Below, piece by piece: positions 44,406-53,995 of a DNA stretch of 64,000 nt. How positions within the stretch are numbered: position 1 is the first letter of the stretch; each line of letters begins with the position of its first letter. The DNA is from Blastococcus sp. TF02A-35 (GTDB lineage: Bacteria > Actinomycetota > Actinomycetes > Mycobacteriales > Geodermatophilaceae), in assembly GCF_004571075.1 (NCBI RefSeq), contig NZ_SPQP01000014.1, positions 19,379-83,378 on the forward strand, in the 5' to 3' direction. The notes below the pieces were generated by a model. It was not told where the DNA came from. It did no database searches and saw only the letters and a list, made by a program, of their open reading frames with translations. Position numbers and translations under genes: made by a program.

Positions 44406-44474
44406 CGGTTCCCGCCGCTCGCTCCGGGGCACCGAGGGTGCGGGCACGCCCGCCGTGCCCGGACCGAGGGAGGC

Positions 44475-45257
44475 ATGGCGATGGGACTGTTCGACCGGCT
44501 CTTCGGCCGCCGGCGGCGAGACGAGGACCGCTACCAGGACCGCGGCTACGAGCAGGGCTACGGCGGCGGCTACGACCAGGGGTACGGGCAGCCCGCCCCC
44601 CGGCGGCCCCGCTCCGCCGACGAGCAGGCCCTCGAGCGCTACCGCTACCTGCTGCGCACGGCGCCGCCGGACCAGATCGAGGAGGCGCACGCCGAGGCCT
44701 TCGCGCAGCTCACCCCGGAGCAGCGGCGCCAGGTGCTCACCCAGCTCGGCGAGGCCGGCGAGCGCCCGCTGGGCGACGACCCGCGCAGCCTGGCGCGGGC
44801 GGCGACCAGGGCCGAGATGCGCCAGCCCGGCATCCTGGAGCGGGCCTTCGGCCCCGGGCCCGGTCGCTACGGCCCCGGCCGCGGCCCGGCGTACGGCCCG
44901 GCGTACGGCCCGGCCTACGGGGGCGGCTACGGCGGCGGCTTCGGCGGCATGGGGATGGGCGGCATGATCGGCGGCAGCATGCTCGGCACGATCGGCGGCC
45001 TCGTGGTGGGAACCGCCGTCGCCGACGCGCTGTTCGACACCGGCCTGGGTTACGGCGGCCTGTTCGGCGGTGGCGACGAGGAGGCCTACGCGGCCGGCTA
45101 CGAGGACGGCGCTGGCGCCGACGGGGGCGACTACGGCGGTGACCCCGGCGGGGACTTCGCCGGTGGGGCGGATGGCGGCTGGGGCGGGGACTACGGCGGC
45201 GGGGACTACGGCGGCGGGGACTTCGGGGGCGGGGACTTCGGCGGCGGGGACTTCTGA
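44475..45257 (+). CDS. Hypothetical protein with Gly-rich repeats
   Basis: 260 aa. Arg-rich start (F-G-R-R-R-R-D-E-D-R), a helical middle (E-E-A-H-A-E-A-F-A-Q-L-T-P-E-Q-R-R-Q-V-L), a Gly/Tyr stretch, a hydrophobic Gly-rich helix (G-G-S-M-L-G-T-I-G-G-L-V-V-G-T-A-V) and an acidic tail of repeated G-G-G-D-F/Y units. GAGGGAGG precedes the ATG. Family not recognised; overall low-complexity. Confidence 0.75.
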   Translation: MAMGLFDRLFGRRRRDEDRYQDRGYEQGYGGGYDQGYGQPAPRRPRSADEQALERYRYLLRTAPPDQIEEAHAEAFAQLTPEQRRQVLTQLGEAGERPLGDDPRSLARAATRAEMRQPGILERAFGPGPGRYGPGRGPAYGPAYGPAYGGGYGGGFGGMGMGGMIGGSMLGTIGGLVVGTAVADALFDTGLGYGGLFGGGDEEAYAAGYEDGAGADGGDYGGDPGGDFAGGADGGWGGDYGGGDYGGGDFGGGDFGGGDF

Positions 45258-45270
45258 GCCGCCCCGCGGG

Positions 45271-45714
45271 TCAGGCCGGGCCGGCCGGGTCGCCGGCCCG
45301 GCGCCGCAGCAGCAGCAGGCCGAGGACCGGCAGCAGCAGCGGGACGTAGCCGTAGCCGCGGCCGAAGCCCGACCAGACCGTCTCGTCGGGGAAGGCGGCC
45401 GGGTCGACCAGCGACAGCGTCCCGACGACGAGGACGCCGACCAGCTCCACGGTGATCGCCGCGAGAGCCGTCCGTCGTCCGGTGCGGCCGCCCCGCACGA
45501 GGCCGACGGTGGCCACCACGTAGACGACCGCCGCCAGCGCCGACAGCAGGTAGGCCACGGGGGCCTCGTGGAACCGGGTGGCCAGCTGCACCCCGGCCCG
45601 GGCACCGGCGGCCAGCGCGAACACCGCGTAGAGCACCACGAGCACGCGGGTCGGTCCGCCGGAGGAGCCACCGGTGCTCTCCGCGGCCGGGCCGAGCACC
45701 GAACGGTCACGCAC
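45271..45714 (-). CDS. Four-helix membrane protein
   Basis: 147 aa with four hydrophobic segments (V-L-Y-A-V-F-A-L-A-A-G; Y-L-L-S-A-L-A-A-V-V-Y-V-V; I-T-V-E-L-V-G-V-L-V-V-G; V-P-L-L-L-P-V-L-G-L-L-L-L). Not recognised beyond an integral membrane protein. It overlaps the upstream membrane gene by 8 bases; likely co-translated. Confidence 0.75.
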   Translation of the reverse strand: MRDRSVLGPAAESTGGSSGGPTRVLVVLYAVFALAAGARAGVQLATRFHEAPVAYLLSALAAVVYVVATVGLVRGGRTGRRTALAAITVELVGVLVVGTLSLVDPAAFPDETVWSGFGRGYGYVPLLLPVLGLLLLRRRAGDPAGPA

Positions 45715-46078
45715 CGGTGGCCTCCCAGAGCTGGAGCAGCCGCCAGACCATGACCCCGATGGCCGCGGCGGCCACCGCGATGACGGTCCCCGCCCAGCGG
45801 CTGCGCTCGGTCCGCGCCCACAGCACGCCCGCGACCGGGATCAGCAGCGCGCCGACCAGGTAGCCGAGGAAGCTGGCGGTGTCGGCAGGGGTGTCACCAC
45901 CGGCCATGGCCACCGCGGCCACGACCGCCTGCACCACCAGCAGCGCCTCGAGGACGCCGGCGCCGGCCAGGTGGACCAGGCCGATGCGCCGTCGGGCGAG
46001 GGTCGAGGCGATACCCAGCACCGTCAGGGCCCCCGCGACCACGGTGACGGCGACGACGAGCGGGGTCAGCACCCGCAC
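45707..46078 (-). CDS. Small membrane protein
   Basis: 123 aa with four predicted membrane helices ([51 protein letters not shown]). First of a two-gene pair with 45271-45714. Family not identified. Confidence 0.72.
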   Translation of the reverse strand: MRVLTPLVVAVTVVAGALTVLGIASTLARRRIGLVHLAGAGVLEALLVVQAVVAAVAMAGGDTPADTASFLGYLVGALLIPVAGVLWARTERSRWAGTVIAVAAAAIGVMVWRLLQLWEATGA

Positions 46079-46153
46079 AGTGTCCCGCGCCCGTCCCCGG
46101 CCCCCTCCAGAGGCTCGCCCCCCGGGCGTGCGAGGGGCGGGGAGGGGCCTCCG

Positions 46154-47077
46154 TCAGCGGTGGACGCTGGACATGTCCGGGTACCGGTCGCCCACCGCCG
46201 CGCCGGCGGGGGCGGCCTCGTCGAGGCGGCGGAGGTCGTCGTCGGAGAGCACCACGTCGGCGGCCGCGGCGTTCTCCTCCAGGTAGGAGATCCGCTTGGT
46301 GCCCGGGATGGGCACGACCACCGGGTTCCCCGGCCGGCCGCTCTGCGCCATCACCCACGCCAGCGCCAGCTGCCCCGCGGTGACGCCCTTCTCGTCGGCG
46401 ATCTCGCGCACCCGCTCGACCAGGCGCAGGTTCCTGCTCGAACGCCTCCCCCTGGAACCGCGGGTTGTGCCGCCGGAAGTCGTCCTCGGCGAGGTCGTCG
46501 ACGCTGCGGATCTGCCCGGACAGGAACCCCCGCCCCAGCGGGGAGTAGGCGACGAACCCGATGCCCAGCTCGGCGCAGGTGGCCAGCACGCCGTCCTCCT
46601 CCGGGTCGCGGGTCCACAGCGAGTACTCGGTCTGGACGGCGGTCAGCGGGGTGACGGCGTGCGCCCGCCGGATCGTCTCCGGTGCTGCCTCGGAGATCCC
46701 GGCGTGCCGGATCTTGCCGGCCTGCACCAGCTCGGCCATCGCGCCCCAGGTGTCCTCGACCGGCACGGAGGTGTCCACCCGGTGCTGGTAGTAGAGGTCG
46801 ATGACGTCGACGCCGAGGCGCTGCAGCGAGGCGTCGCAGGCGCGGTGCACGTAGTCGGGGCGGCCGTTGATGCCGACGAAGGAGCCGTCCTCACGCCGCT
46901 CGTTGCCGAACTTGGTGGCGACGACGACCTCCTCGCGGCGGCCTGCGATCGCCCGGCCGACCAGCCGCTCGTTGGTGAACGGGCCGTACATGTCGGCCGT
47001 GTCGAGGAACGTCACCCCGAGGTCGAGCGCGCGGTGGATGGTGCGCAGCGACTCGTCCTCGTCACGGGCGCCGTAGA
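46154..47077 (-). pseudogene. Aldo/keto reductase, truncated and frameshifted
   Basis: Clear AKR (AKR13-like) sequence: F-L-D-T-A-D-M-Y-G (catalytic Asp/Tyr), [24 protein letters not shown] and I-P-G-T-K-R. Two defects: one extra base near 46437 switches frame after G-E-A-F-E-Q (the correct continuation [14 protein letters not shown] is in the other frame, to 46154), and the N-terminal ~35 residues are missing because the homology stops at about 47077, against the iron permease gene. Confidence 0.85.
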
Positions 47078-48001
47078 ATGCTCGGCGGCGCCGTGCTGGC
47101 CCTCGTCGTCGGCTACCTGTTCACCGGCGTCCCCGGCTCGCTGGCCTTCGCGCTCGAGATCCGCAGCCTCACGGTGGCCGCGATGCTCGTCGTCTCCACG
47201 GCGGTCGGGGTCTCCACCGTGGTCTTCCACACCATCACGCAGAACCGCATCCTGACCCCCTCGATCATGGGGTTCGACGCGTTCTACGTGCTGATCTCCA
47301 CGGTCATCGTCTTCGTCTCCGGGTCCGCGGCGTTCCTGGCGTTCGACGAGCTCACGCTCTGGTTCGTCCAGGTCGTGGTGATGGTCGCCTTCAGCGTGCT
47401 GCTGTTCACCTGGCTGTTCGGTGGCAAGCGGCGCTCCATCCACCTGATGCTCCTGGTCGGGATCGTGCTGGGCACGTTCTTCCGCAGCTTCACCGAGTGG
47501 ATGCAGCGGATGCTCGACCCGCTGGACTTCCGGGTGCTCTCCGACGCCATGTTCGCGTCCCTGACCCGCCCGGACGAGACGCTGCTCGTGCTCAGCGCGG
47601 TCCTGGTGGCCCTCGGCTGCGCAGCGGTCGTGCCGCTGCGGCGCACCCTCGACGTCCTGACGCTGGGCGAGCCGACGGCCGTGGGCCTCGGCGTCGACCA
47701 CCGCCGCGTCGTGATGGCCCTCTTCGCCGCGGTCTCGGTCATGATCGCCGCGTCGACGGCCCTGGTCGGGCCGATCCTGTTCTTCGGGCTGATCGTGGCC
47801 AACCTCGCGTACTCCTACGCCGGCTCGTTCCGGCACGCCTGGACGCTGCCCACGGCCGTCCTCCTGGGGATGGTCTGCCTGCTGGGCGGCCAGCTGGTCC
47901 TCGAACGGGCCTTCGGGTTCGGCGGCACCCTGTCGACGGTCATCGACTTCGCCGGCGGCCTGTTCTTCCTGTACCTCGTGCTCCGGAAGGGGGCGCGGTG
48001 A
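47078..48001 (+). CDS. Iron-siderophore ABC transporter permease (FecCD type)
   Basis: 307 aa, about eight or nine membrane helices. Conserved [20 protein letters not shown] marks the YclO/CeuC/VctG group, and E-P-T-A-V-G-L-G-V is the ATPase-contact loop. Its start lies exactly where aldo/keto reductase homology ends and its first helix looks short, so the natural N-terminus may have been lost; no ribosome binding site precedes ATG 47078. The partner permease and binding protein usually upstream are absent. Overlaps the ATPase gene by GTGA. Confidence 0.82.
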   Translation: MLGGAVLALVVGYLFTGVPGSLAFALEIRSLTVAAMLVVSTAVGVSTVVFHTITQNRILTPSIMGFDAFYVLISTVIVFVSGSAAFLAFDELTLWFVQVVVMVAFSVLLFTWLFGGKRRSIHLMLLVGIVLGTFFRSFTEWMQRMLDPLDFRVLSDAMFASLTRPDETLLVLSAVLVALGCAAVVPLRRTLDVLTLGEPTAVGLGVDHRRVVMALFAAVSVMIAASTALVGPILFFGLIVANLAYSYAGSFRHAWTLPTAVLLGMVCLLGGQLVLERAFGFGGTLSTVIDFAGGLFFLYLVLRKGAR

Positions 48002-48756
48002 TCGCGCTCGAGAACGTCACCAAGCGCTACGGCGGCCAGACGGTGGTCGACGACGTCTCCCTCACCCTCGGCGGCGAGGGCGTGACCGCGCTCATCGGCC
48101 CCAACGGGGCCGGGAAGACGACGCTGTTCAGCCTGGTCGGCCGGCTGGTCAAGCCCGACGCCGGCCGGGTGACCGTCGGCGGCCTGGACATCGCGACGAC
48201 GCCGTCGGGCGACCTGGCCAAGACCCTCGCCGTGCTCCGCCAGGACAACCACGTCGCCGCCCGCCTCACGGTGCACGACCTCGTGGAGTTCGGCCGCTTC
48301 CCGCACTCCCGGGGGCGGCTCACGGTGGAGGACCGCGAGCACATCGAGCAGGCGATCAGCTACCTGGACCTCGGCGCCCACCGCGACCGGTTCCTCGACG
48401 AGCTCTCGGGCGGGCAGCGCCAGCGGGCGTTCATCGCCATGGTGCTGGCCCAGGACACGAAGTACGTCCTGCTCGACGAGCCGCTCAACAACCTCGACCT
48501 GCGGCACATGACCGAGATCATGCGGCTGGTCCGCCGGATGGCCGACGAGCTCGGCAAGCGGGTGATCACCGTGCTGCACGACATCAACTTCGCCGCCACC
48601 TGGTCCGGCCGCATCGTCGCGATGCGCGACGGCGTCGTCGTGGCCGACGCCCCGGCGCGGGAGATCATGCGCCCGGAGGTGCTGAAGGCCGTCTACGACA
48701 CCACCGTCGACGTCCGGGAGATCGACGGCCGGCCGGTCGCCCTCTACTACGGCTGA
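47998..48756 (+). CDS. Iron-siderophore ABC transporter ATPase
   Basis: 252 aa. Walker A I-G-P-N-G-A-G-K-T-T, Q-loop L-R-Q-D-N-H-V, signature L-S-G-G-Q-R-Q-R, Walker B Y-V-L-L-D-E-P and switch His V-L-H-D-I-N. Family member of siderophore importers. GTG 47998 overlaps the permease stop. Confidence 0.93.
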   Translation: MIALENVTKRYGGQTVVDDVSLTLGGEGVTALIGPNGAGKTTLFSLVGRLVKPDAGRVTVGGLDIATTPSGDLAKTLAVLRQDNHVAARLTVHDLVEFGRFPHSRGRLTVEDREHIEQAISYLDLGAHRDRFLDELSGGQRQRAFIAMVLAQDTKYVLLDEPLNNLDLRHMTEIMRLVRRMADELGKRVITVLHDINFAATWSGRIVAMRDGVVVADAPAREIMRPEVLKAVYDTTVDVREIDGRPVALYYG

Positions 48757-48842
48757 GGGCCCGATCCCTACGCGCCGGTAACCTCGCGGCGCCCGGCTCG
48801 TTGGGACAGCGCACACACCGCCGTGTCCCGCGAGGAGAGCTC

Positions 48843-50312
48843 ATGAGCCGGTCGTTGCGTCGCACCGTCGCACTGGGAGGGCTGTCCGTCGTCGCGGCGG
48901 CAGCCTTCGCCGCGCCCGCCCAGGCGGCCCCCGCCGCGCCGTCCGCCCCGGTGCAGGACTTCCTGGCCGAGCAGCTGGAGGGCCTGACCGGCCGGACCAC
49001 GGTGATGGTGCACGGCACCGACATCGCCGCCGCGCGCGCCGCCGTCGCGGCGACCGGCATGCGGCTGGTCACCGAGTACGAGCGGATCGGGGTGGCCGTC
49101 GCCTCCGGTACCGCCGACCAGGTCGAGGCCGCGCGCACCCAGCCCGGCGTCACCTACCTCGAGGGCAACACCCCCATCGAGTTCGCGCAGGAGACCTCGA
49201 ACACCGCCACCCGCGGGGCCGAGGCGGCCGCGACGCTCACCGGCGCGAACGGCGAGGCGCTGGACGGCAGCGGCGTCTCCGTGGCCGTCATCGACTCGGG
49301 CATCGACCCCAACCACCCGTACTTCCGCAACCCCGACGGCAGCAGCGCGGTGGTCGCCAACCTCAAGAGCCTGTGCCTGCTGGAGACCAGCACCAGCCCC
49401 GACTGCGTCGTCCGCGTGCCGGGGGTCGTCGACACCGACACGCTGTCGGTCGGCGGGCACGGCACGCACGTCAGCGGCATCGTCGGCGGCCGGCCGACGA
49501 CGCTGCCCGACGGCGGGTCCTTCCAGGGCGCGGCCCCCGGCGCCAGCCTGGTGTCCATCTCGACCGGCGCTGTGCTGCTCATCGTGGGCGCGGACTCGGC
49601 GCTGAACTGGGTCCTGGAGAACCACGAGCAGCCCTGCGGCGCCGGCGTCCCCGCCTCGGTCTGCCCGCCGATCAAGGTGACCAACAACAGCTACGGGCCC
49701 AGCGGCGGCGGCGAGTTCGACCCGAACTCCGCGACGGTGAAGCTGCAGCGGGCGCTGGCCGCCGAGGGTGTCGTCACGGTCTGGGCCGCCGGCAACGACG
49801 GCGGCGACGGCTCCGCCTCGCTCACCAACCCGCCCGGCCAGGACCCGACCGGCGGCGTCCTGTCGGTGGCCTCCTACTACGACGAGGACACCGGGACCCG
49901 TGACGGCGTGGTCAGCGACTACTCCTCGCGCGGCGCGGCGGCCGACCCCTCGACCTGGCCGGACCTCTCCGCGCCGGGCGAGAACATCACCTCCGCCTGC
50001 CGGCCCTACCTGCCGATCTGCTCGACCGGCCTGGACTTCCGCAACGGCCCGGGCCTGCTGGACGTCGGCACCTTCAACACGATCAGCGGCACCTCGATGG
50101 CGGCCCCGCACGTCGCCGGCATCGTCGCCCAGCTCTTCCAGGCCGACCCGACGGCCACGCCGGCCGAGGTCGAGGCGGCGCTGAAGGGCACCACCCACCG
50201 CTACACCGACGGCGCCGCGTACCAGACAGTCGGCGGCTACCCGACGTCCTTCGACAAGGGCACGGGCCTGGTCGACGTGCCCGCGGCGGTGGCCCGGCTG
50301 ACCGGGAGCTGA
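48843..50312 (+). CDS. Secreted subtilisin-like serine protease (S8)
   Basis: 489 aa. Signal peptide ending A-P-A-Q-A, an I9-like propeptide (about 40-115), then the catalytic triad: V-I-D-S-G-I-D (Asp near 151), G-H-G-T-H-V-S-G (His near 206), oxyanion Asn in T-N-N-S-Y-G, and S-G-T-S-M-A-A-P-H (Ser near 418). The domain contains several Cys that may form disulphides outside the cell. GAGGAG before ATG 48843; an upstream in-frame start would disrupt the signal peptide. Confidence 0.94.
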   Translation: MSRSLRRTVALGGLSVVAAAAFAAPAQAAPAAPSAPVQDFLAEQLEGLTGRTTVMVHGTDIAAARAAVAATGMRLVTEYERIGVAVASGTADQVEAARTQPGVTYLEGNTPIEFAQETSNTATRGAEAAATLTGANGEALDGSGVSVAVIDSGIDPNHPYFRNPDGSSAVVANLKSLCLLETSTSPDCVVRVPGVVDTDTLSVGGHGTHVSGIVGGRPTTLPDGGSFQGAAPGASLVSISTGAVLLIVGADSALNWVLENHEQPCGAGVPASVCPPIKVTNNSYGPSGGGEFDPNSATVKLQRALAAEGVVTVWAAGNDGGDGSASLTNPPGQDPTGGVLSVASYYDEDTGTRDGVVSDYSSRGAAADPSTWPDLSAPGENITSACRPYLPICSTGLDFRNGPGLLDVGTFNTISGTSMAAPHVAGIVAQLFQADPTATPAEVEAALKGTTHRYTDGAAYQTVGGYPTSFDKGTGLVDVPAAVARLTGS

Positions 50313-50318
50313 CCAGCG

Positions 50319-50332
50319 GTTCCACGTGGAAC
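50319..50332. other. parS-like ParB-binding palindrome
   Basis: GTTCCACGTGGAAC in the gap between the protease and NAGGN genes, identical to 27423-27436. Intergenic location fits a chromosomal ParB site. Confidence 0.7.
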
Positions 50333-50414
50333 ACCTCGCGGGAGGCCGTCCCGCGCCCGAGTGATCTTGGTCTCGGCGCGCGTGGACGGCCTCTCGCGGG
50401 TTAGATCAAGTCGT

Positions 50415-52199
50415 ATGTGCGGCCTCTGCGGCGAGATCACGTTCGACGGAAGTCTGGCCGACACCACGGCGGTCGACCGTATGGTGCAGGCCCTGGTGCC
50501 CCGCGGCCCGGACGGGCAGGGGTCGTGGAGCAACGGGAGGATCGCCTTCGGGCACCGCCGGCTCTCGGTCATTGACCTCTCCACCTGCGGCTCGCAGCCG
50601 ATGGTGGACAACGACCTGGGCCTGACCGCGGTCTTCAACGGCTGCATCTACGACTACCAGGAGCTGCGCGCCGAGCTGGAGGGCCACGGCTACCGGTTCT
50701 TCTCGCACAGCGACACCGAGGTGATCCTCAAGGGCTACCACCACTGGGGCACCGACGTCGTCTCGCACCTGCACGGCATGTTCGCGTTCGTCATCACCGA
50801 GCGGGACACCGGCCGCGTGGTCATGGCCCGTGACCGGCTGGGCATCAAGCCGCTCTACCTCGCCGAGACGCCGGGCAAGAAGCTGCGGTTCGCCTCGACC
50901 CTCCCGGCGCTGCTCAAGGCCGGCGGGATCGACACCTCGATCGACCCGGTCGCCCTGCACCACTACCTGAGCTGGCACGCCGTCGTCCCGGCGCCGCGCA
51001 CGATCCTCAACGGCGTCCGCAAGCTGCCGCCGGCCACGGTGCGCGTGATCGAGGCCGACGGCACCAGCCGCGAGCACCGCTACTGGAACGCCACCTACGA
51101 GCGCCGCGCCGAGCACGCGAGCTGGTCGGCCCGCGACTGGGAGGACGCGATCGAGGAGGCGCTGCGGGTCGCCGTCCGCCGCCGCCTGGTCTCCGACATC
51201 CCGGTGGGCGTGCTGCTCTCCGGCGGCCTGGACTCCAGCCTCATCGTCGGGCTGCTGGCGCAGGAGGGGCAGACCGGTCTGGCCACCTACTCCATCGGCT
51301 TCGAGTCCGTCGGCGGCCGCGAGGGCGACGAGTTCGCCTACTCCGACGTCATCGCCGAGCGGTTCGCCACGAACCACCACCGCATCCGGGTGAGCTCCGA
51401 CGAGCTGGTCGGCGCCCTCGGCCACGCGGTCGGTGCCATGGCCGAGCCGATGGTCAGCCACGACGCCGTCGCCTTCGACCTGCTCAGCGAGCGGGTCAGC
51501 GAGACGATCAAGGTGGTGCAGTCCGGCCAGGGCGCCGACGAGGTCTTCGCCGGCTACCACTGGTACCCGCCGCTGGCCGGCGTCGGCCGCGAGCAGGCCG
51601 TGCAGACCTATGCCAAGGCCTTCTTCGACCGCGACCACGCCCAGATGGCCCGGGTCGTCTCCGACCGCTACGCGCTGGCCGAGGACCCGAGCCTGGCCTT
51701 CGTCCGCGCCCACATGGAGGCCGCCGGCGCGGAGAGCGCCGTCGACGCCGCGCTCCGCCTGGACAGCGAGATCATGCTGGTCGACGACCCGGTCAAGCGC
51801 GTGGACAACATGTCCATGGCGTGGGGCCTGGAGGCCCGGGTGCCGTTCCTGGACCACGACCTGGTGGAGCTGGCCGCCCTCTGCCCGCCGGAGCTCAAGC
51901 TCGCCGACGGCGGCAAGGGCGTGCTCAAGGCCATCGGCCGGCGGATCATCCCGCCGGAGGTCATCGACCGGCCCAAGGGCTACTTCCCCGTGCCGGCCAT
52001 CACCCACCTCGAGGGCAAGGTGCTGGGACTGGTCAAGGACGCGCTCTCCAGCGACGCCGCGCGCGACCGGGGCATGTTCCGGCCCGAGTACGTGCGGGAG
52101 CTCCTCGACGACCCCAACGGGGAGCTCACCCCGTTGCGCGGCAACAAGCTCTGGCAGCTCGGCCTCCTCGAGCTCTGGCTCCAGACGCACGCGGTCTGA
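50415..52199 (+). CDS. asnO: N-acetylglutaminylglutamine amidotransferase (asparagine synthetase-like)
   Basis: 594 aa. N-terminal glutaminase starting M-C-G-L-C-G with Cys2 nucleophile, R-G-P-D-G, and a C-terminal synthetase with PP-loop L-S-G-G-L-D-S-S (about residue 270). Adjacent to the NAGGN synthetase gene, so it is assigned to the last step of N-acetylglutaminylglutamine amide synthesis, an osmolyte, rather than to asparagine synthesis. Confidence 0.9.
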   Translation: MCGLCGEITFDGSLADTTAVDRMVQALVPRGPDGQGSWSNGRIAFGHRRLSVIDLSTCGSQPMVDNDLGLTAVFNGCIYDYQELRAELEGHGYRFFSHSDTEVILKGYHHWGTDVVSHLHGMFAFVITERDTGRVVMARDRLGIKPLYLAETPGKKLRFASTLPALLKAGGIDTSIDPVALHHYLSWHAVVPAPRTILNGVRKLPPATVRVIEADGTSREHRYWNATYERRAEHASWSARDWEDAIEEALRVAVRRRLVSDIPVGVLLSGGLDSSLIVGLLAQEGQTGLATYSIGFESVGGREGDEFAYSDVIAERFATNHHRIRVSSDELVGALGHAVGAMAEPMVSHDAVAFDLLSERVSETIKVVQSGQGADEVFAGYHWYPPLAGVGREQAVQTYAKAFFDRDHAQMARVVSDRYALAEDPSLAFVRAHMEAAGAESAVDAALRLDSEIMLVDDPVKRVDNMSMAWGLEARVPFLDHDLVELAALCPPELKLADGGKGVLKAIGRRIIPPEVIDRPKGYFPVPAITHLEGKVLGLVKDALSSDAARDRGMFRPEYVRELLDDPNGELTPLRGNKLWQLGLLELWLQTHAV

Positions 52200-52203
52200 G
52201 GAG

Positions 52204-53970
52204 ATGTCCATGGCCCCCCGGCTCGCGGGTCACCGGCGTCGCACGCCGGTGGCGAGCACCCCGGCATTGACCGACCGGTCGTGGCGGGAGCCGTCCGAGC
52301 ACCAGCTCCAGGGGATGGCGCACGACGTCGTCCTGGACATGGGCTGGGGCCGGCTGGTCTTCGGTCAGACGTTCTCCGACCTGCGCGGCATCGTCGACGC
52401 CCTGCGCGCCGAGGAGAGCGGCGAGCGGGACATCTGCATCTACCCGCGGGACCCGCACGTGCTGGTCGGTCTCGCGCCCGACGAGCTGTTCATCGACCCG
52501 AGCTACACCTACCGCCTCGACCTCCACCGCTACCGGGCCCGCCACGAGCTGATCCGGGGCGTCTTCGTGCGCACCGCCACCTCGCGCGCGGAGATGGAGG
52601 CGATCAACGACATCTACGCCCTGAACGGCATGGTCGTGGGCGACCCCGACGTCATGTGGGACAACCACCGCACCCGGTGCTTCACCTACCTCGTCGCCGA
52701 GGACACCCGGACCGGCCGGATCGTCGGCACGGTGACCGGCGTCGACCACACCCTCGCCTTCGACGACCCGGAGGGCGGCACCAGCCTGTGGTGCCTCGCG
52801 GTGCACAACCAGGACGCCCCGCCCGGGACCGGCGAGGCGCTGGTCCGCGTGCTCGCCGAGCGCTACGTCGGCCGGGGCCGGGCCTACCTCGACCTCTCGG
52901 TCATGCACGACAACGCCGGCGCGATCAAGCTCTACCGCAAGCTCGGCTTCAGCCGGGTCTCGGCCGTCTGCGTGAAGCGCAAGAACCCGATCAACACGCC
53001 GCTGTTCGCCGCCCGGCCGCCGGGTCTGGAGAACCTGAACCCCTACGCGCTGATCATCGCCGAGGAGGCGCTGCGCCGCGGCATCCGCGTCGAGGTCACC
53101 GACGCCGAGTGGGGCGAGATGCGGCTGTCGGTCGGGGGGCGCACGGTGGTCACCCGGGAGTCGCTGTCGGAGTTCACCACCGCGGTGGCGATGAGCCGCT
53201 GCGACGACAAGCGGGTCACCCGCCGGATCATGGAGCGCGCCGGCGTCCGGGTGCCCCGCGGCGCCCGCGCGTGCGAGGGCGACCTGGCCGAGGCCTCCGC
53301 GCTGCTCCGCGAGGTGCAGGCGGTCGTCGTCAAGCCCGCCCGCGGCGAGCAGGGCAAGGGCATCACTGTCGGCGTCAAGGGCGACGCCGCCCTCGAGCGG
53401 GCCGTCCGCTACGCCGCCCAGTTCTGCCCCGACGTCCTGGTCGAGGAGCTGGTCCCCGGCGACGACCTGCGGGTGGTCGTCATCGACCGCCAGGTGGTCG
53501 CCGCGGCGGTCCGGCGGCCGGCGGAGGTCGTCGGCGACGGCCGCAGCACGGTCACCGAGCTGGTCCGCTCCACGAGCCGGCGGCGGGAACGGGCCACCGG
53601 CGGGGAGTCCCGCATCCCCCTGGACGATGCCACCGCCGAGGTCGTCGCCGAGGCCGGGTTCGCGATGGACGACGTCCCCCGCAACGGCGAGCGCATCCAG
53701 GTCCGGCGGACGGCGAACCTGCACACCGGCGGCACGATCGAGGACTGCACCGCGCAGCTCCACCCGAACGTCGCCGCCGCCGCGGTGCGCGCCGCCGAGG
53801 CGCTGGACATCCCGGTGACCGGTATCGACTTCCTGGTGCCCGACGTCGCCGGACCCGACTACGTCTTCATCGAGGCCAACGAGCGGCCCGGCCTGGCCAA
53901 CCACGAGCCGCAGCCGACCGCCGAGCGGTTCGTCGACCTGCTCTTCCCGGAGACCCGCAAGCGCCGGTAG
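52204..53970 (+). CDS. ngg: N-acetylglutaminylglutamine synthetase (GNAT plus ATP-grasp)
   Basis: 588 aa from ATG 52204; ATG 52210 has better spacing from GAGGAG. Residues ~120-270 form a GNAT acetyltransferase (V-T-G-V-D-H-T; H-D-N-A-G-A-I-K-L-Y-R-K-L-G-F), and ~280-588 an ATP-grasp ligase (V-K-P-A-R-G-E-Q-G-K-G; I-D-F-L-V-P-D...F-I-E-A-N-E-R-P-G-L). This fusion is the NAGGN synthetase architecture. Four bases after asnO; osmotic-stress operon. Confidence 0.93.
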   Translation: MSMAPRLAGHRRRTPVASTPALTDRSWREPSEHQLQGMAHDVVLDMGWGRLVFGQTFSDLRGIVDALRAEESGERDICIYPRDPHVLVGLAPDELFIDPSYTYRLDLHRYRARHELIRGVFVRTATSRAEMEAINDIYALNGMVVGDPDVMWDNHRTRCFTYLVAEDTRTGRIVGTVTGVDHTLAFDDPEGGTSLWCLAVHNQDAPPGTGEALVRVLAERYVGRGRAYLDLSVMHDNAGAIKLYRKLGFSRVSAVCVKRKNPINTPLFAARPPGLENLNPYALIIAEEALRRGIRVEVTDAEWGEMRLSVGGRTVVTRESLSEFTTAVAMSRCDDKRVTRRIMERAGVRVPRGARACEGDLAEASALLREVQAVVVKPARGEQGKGITVGVKGDAALERAVRYAAQFCPDVLVEELVPGDDLRVVVIDRQVVAAAVRRPAEVVGDGRSTVTELVRSTSRRRERATGGESRIPLDDATAEVVAEAGFAMDDVPRNGERIQVRRTANLHTGGTIEDCTAQLHPNVAAAAVRAAEALDIPVTGIDFLVPDVAGPDYVFIEANERPGLANHEPQPTAERFVDLLFPETRKRR

Positions 53971-53995
53971 GGGCCGAAATGGCCATTTCGGCCCG

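Noticed and set aside
44860..45257. Gly-rich direct repeats
   Set aside because: Coding repeats (G-G-G-D-F/Y) inside one open frame; not a mobile or CRISPR repeat.
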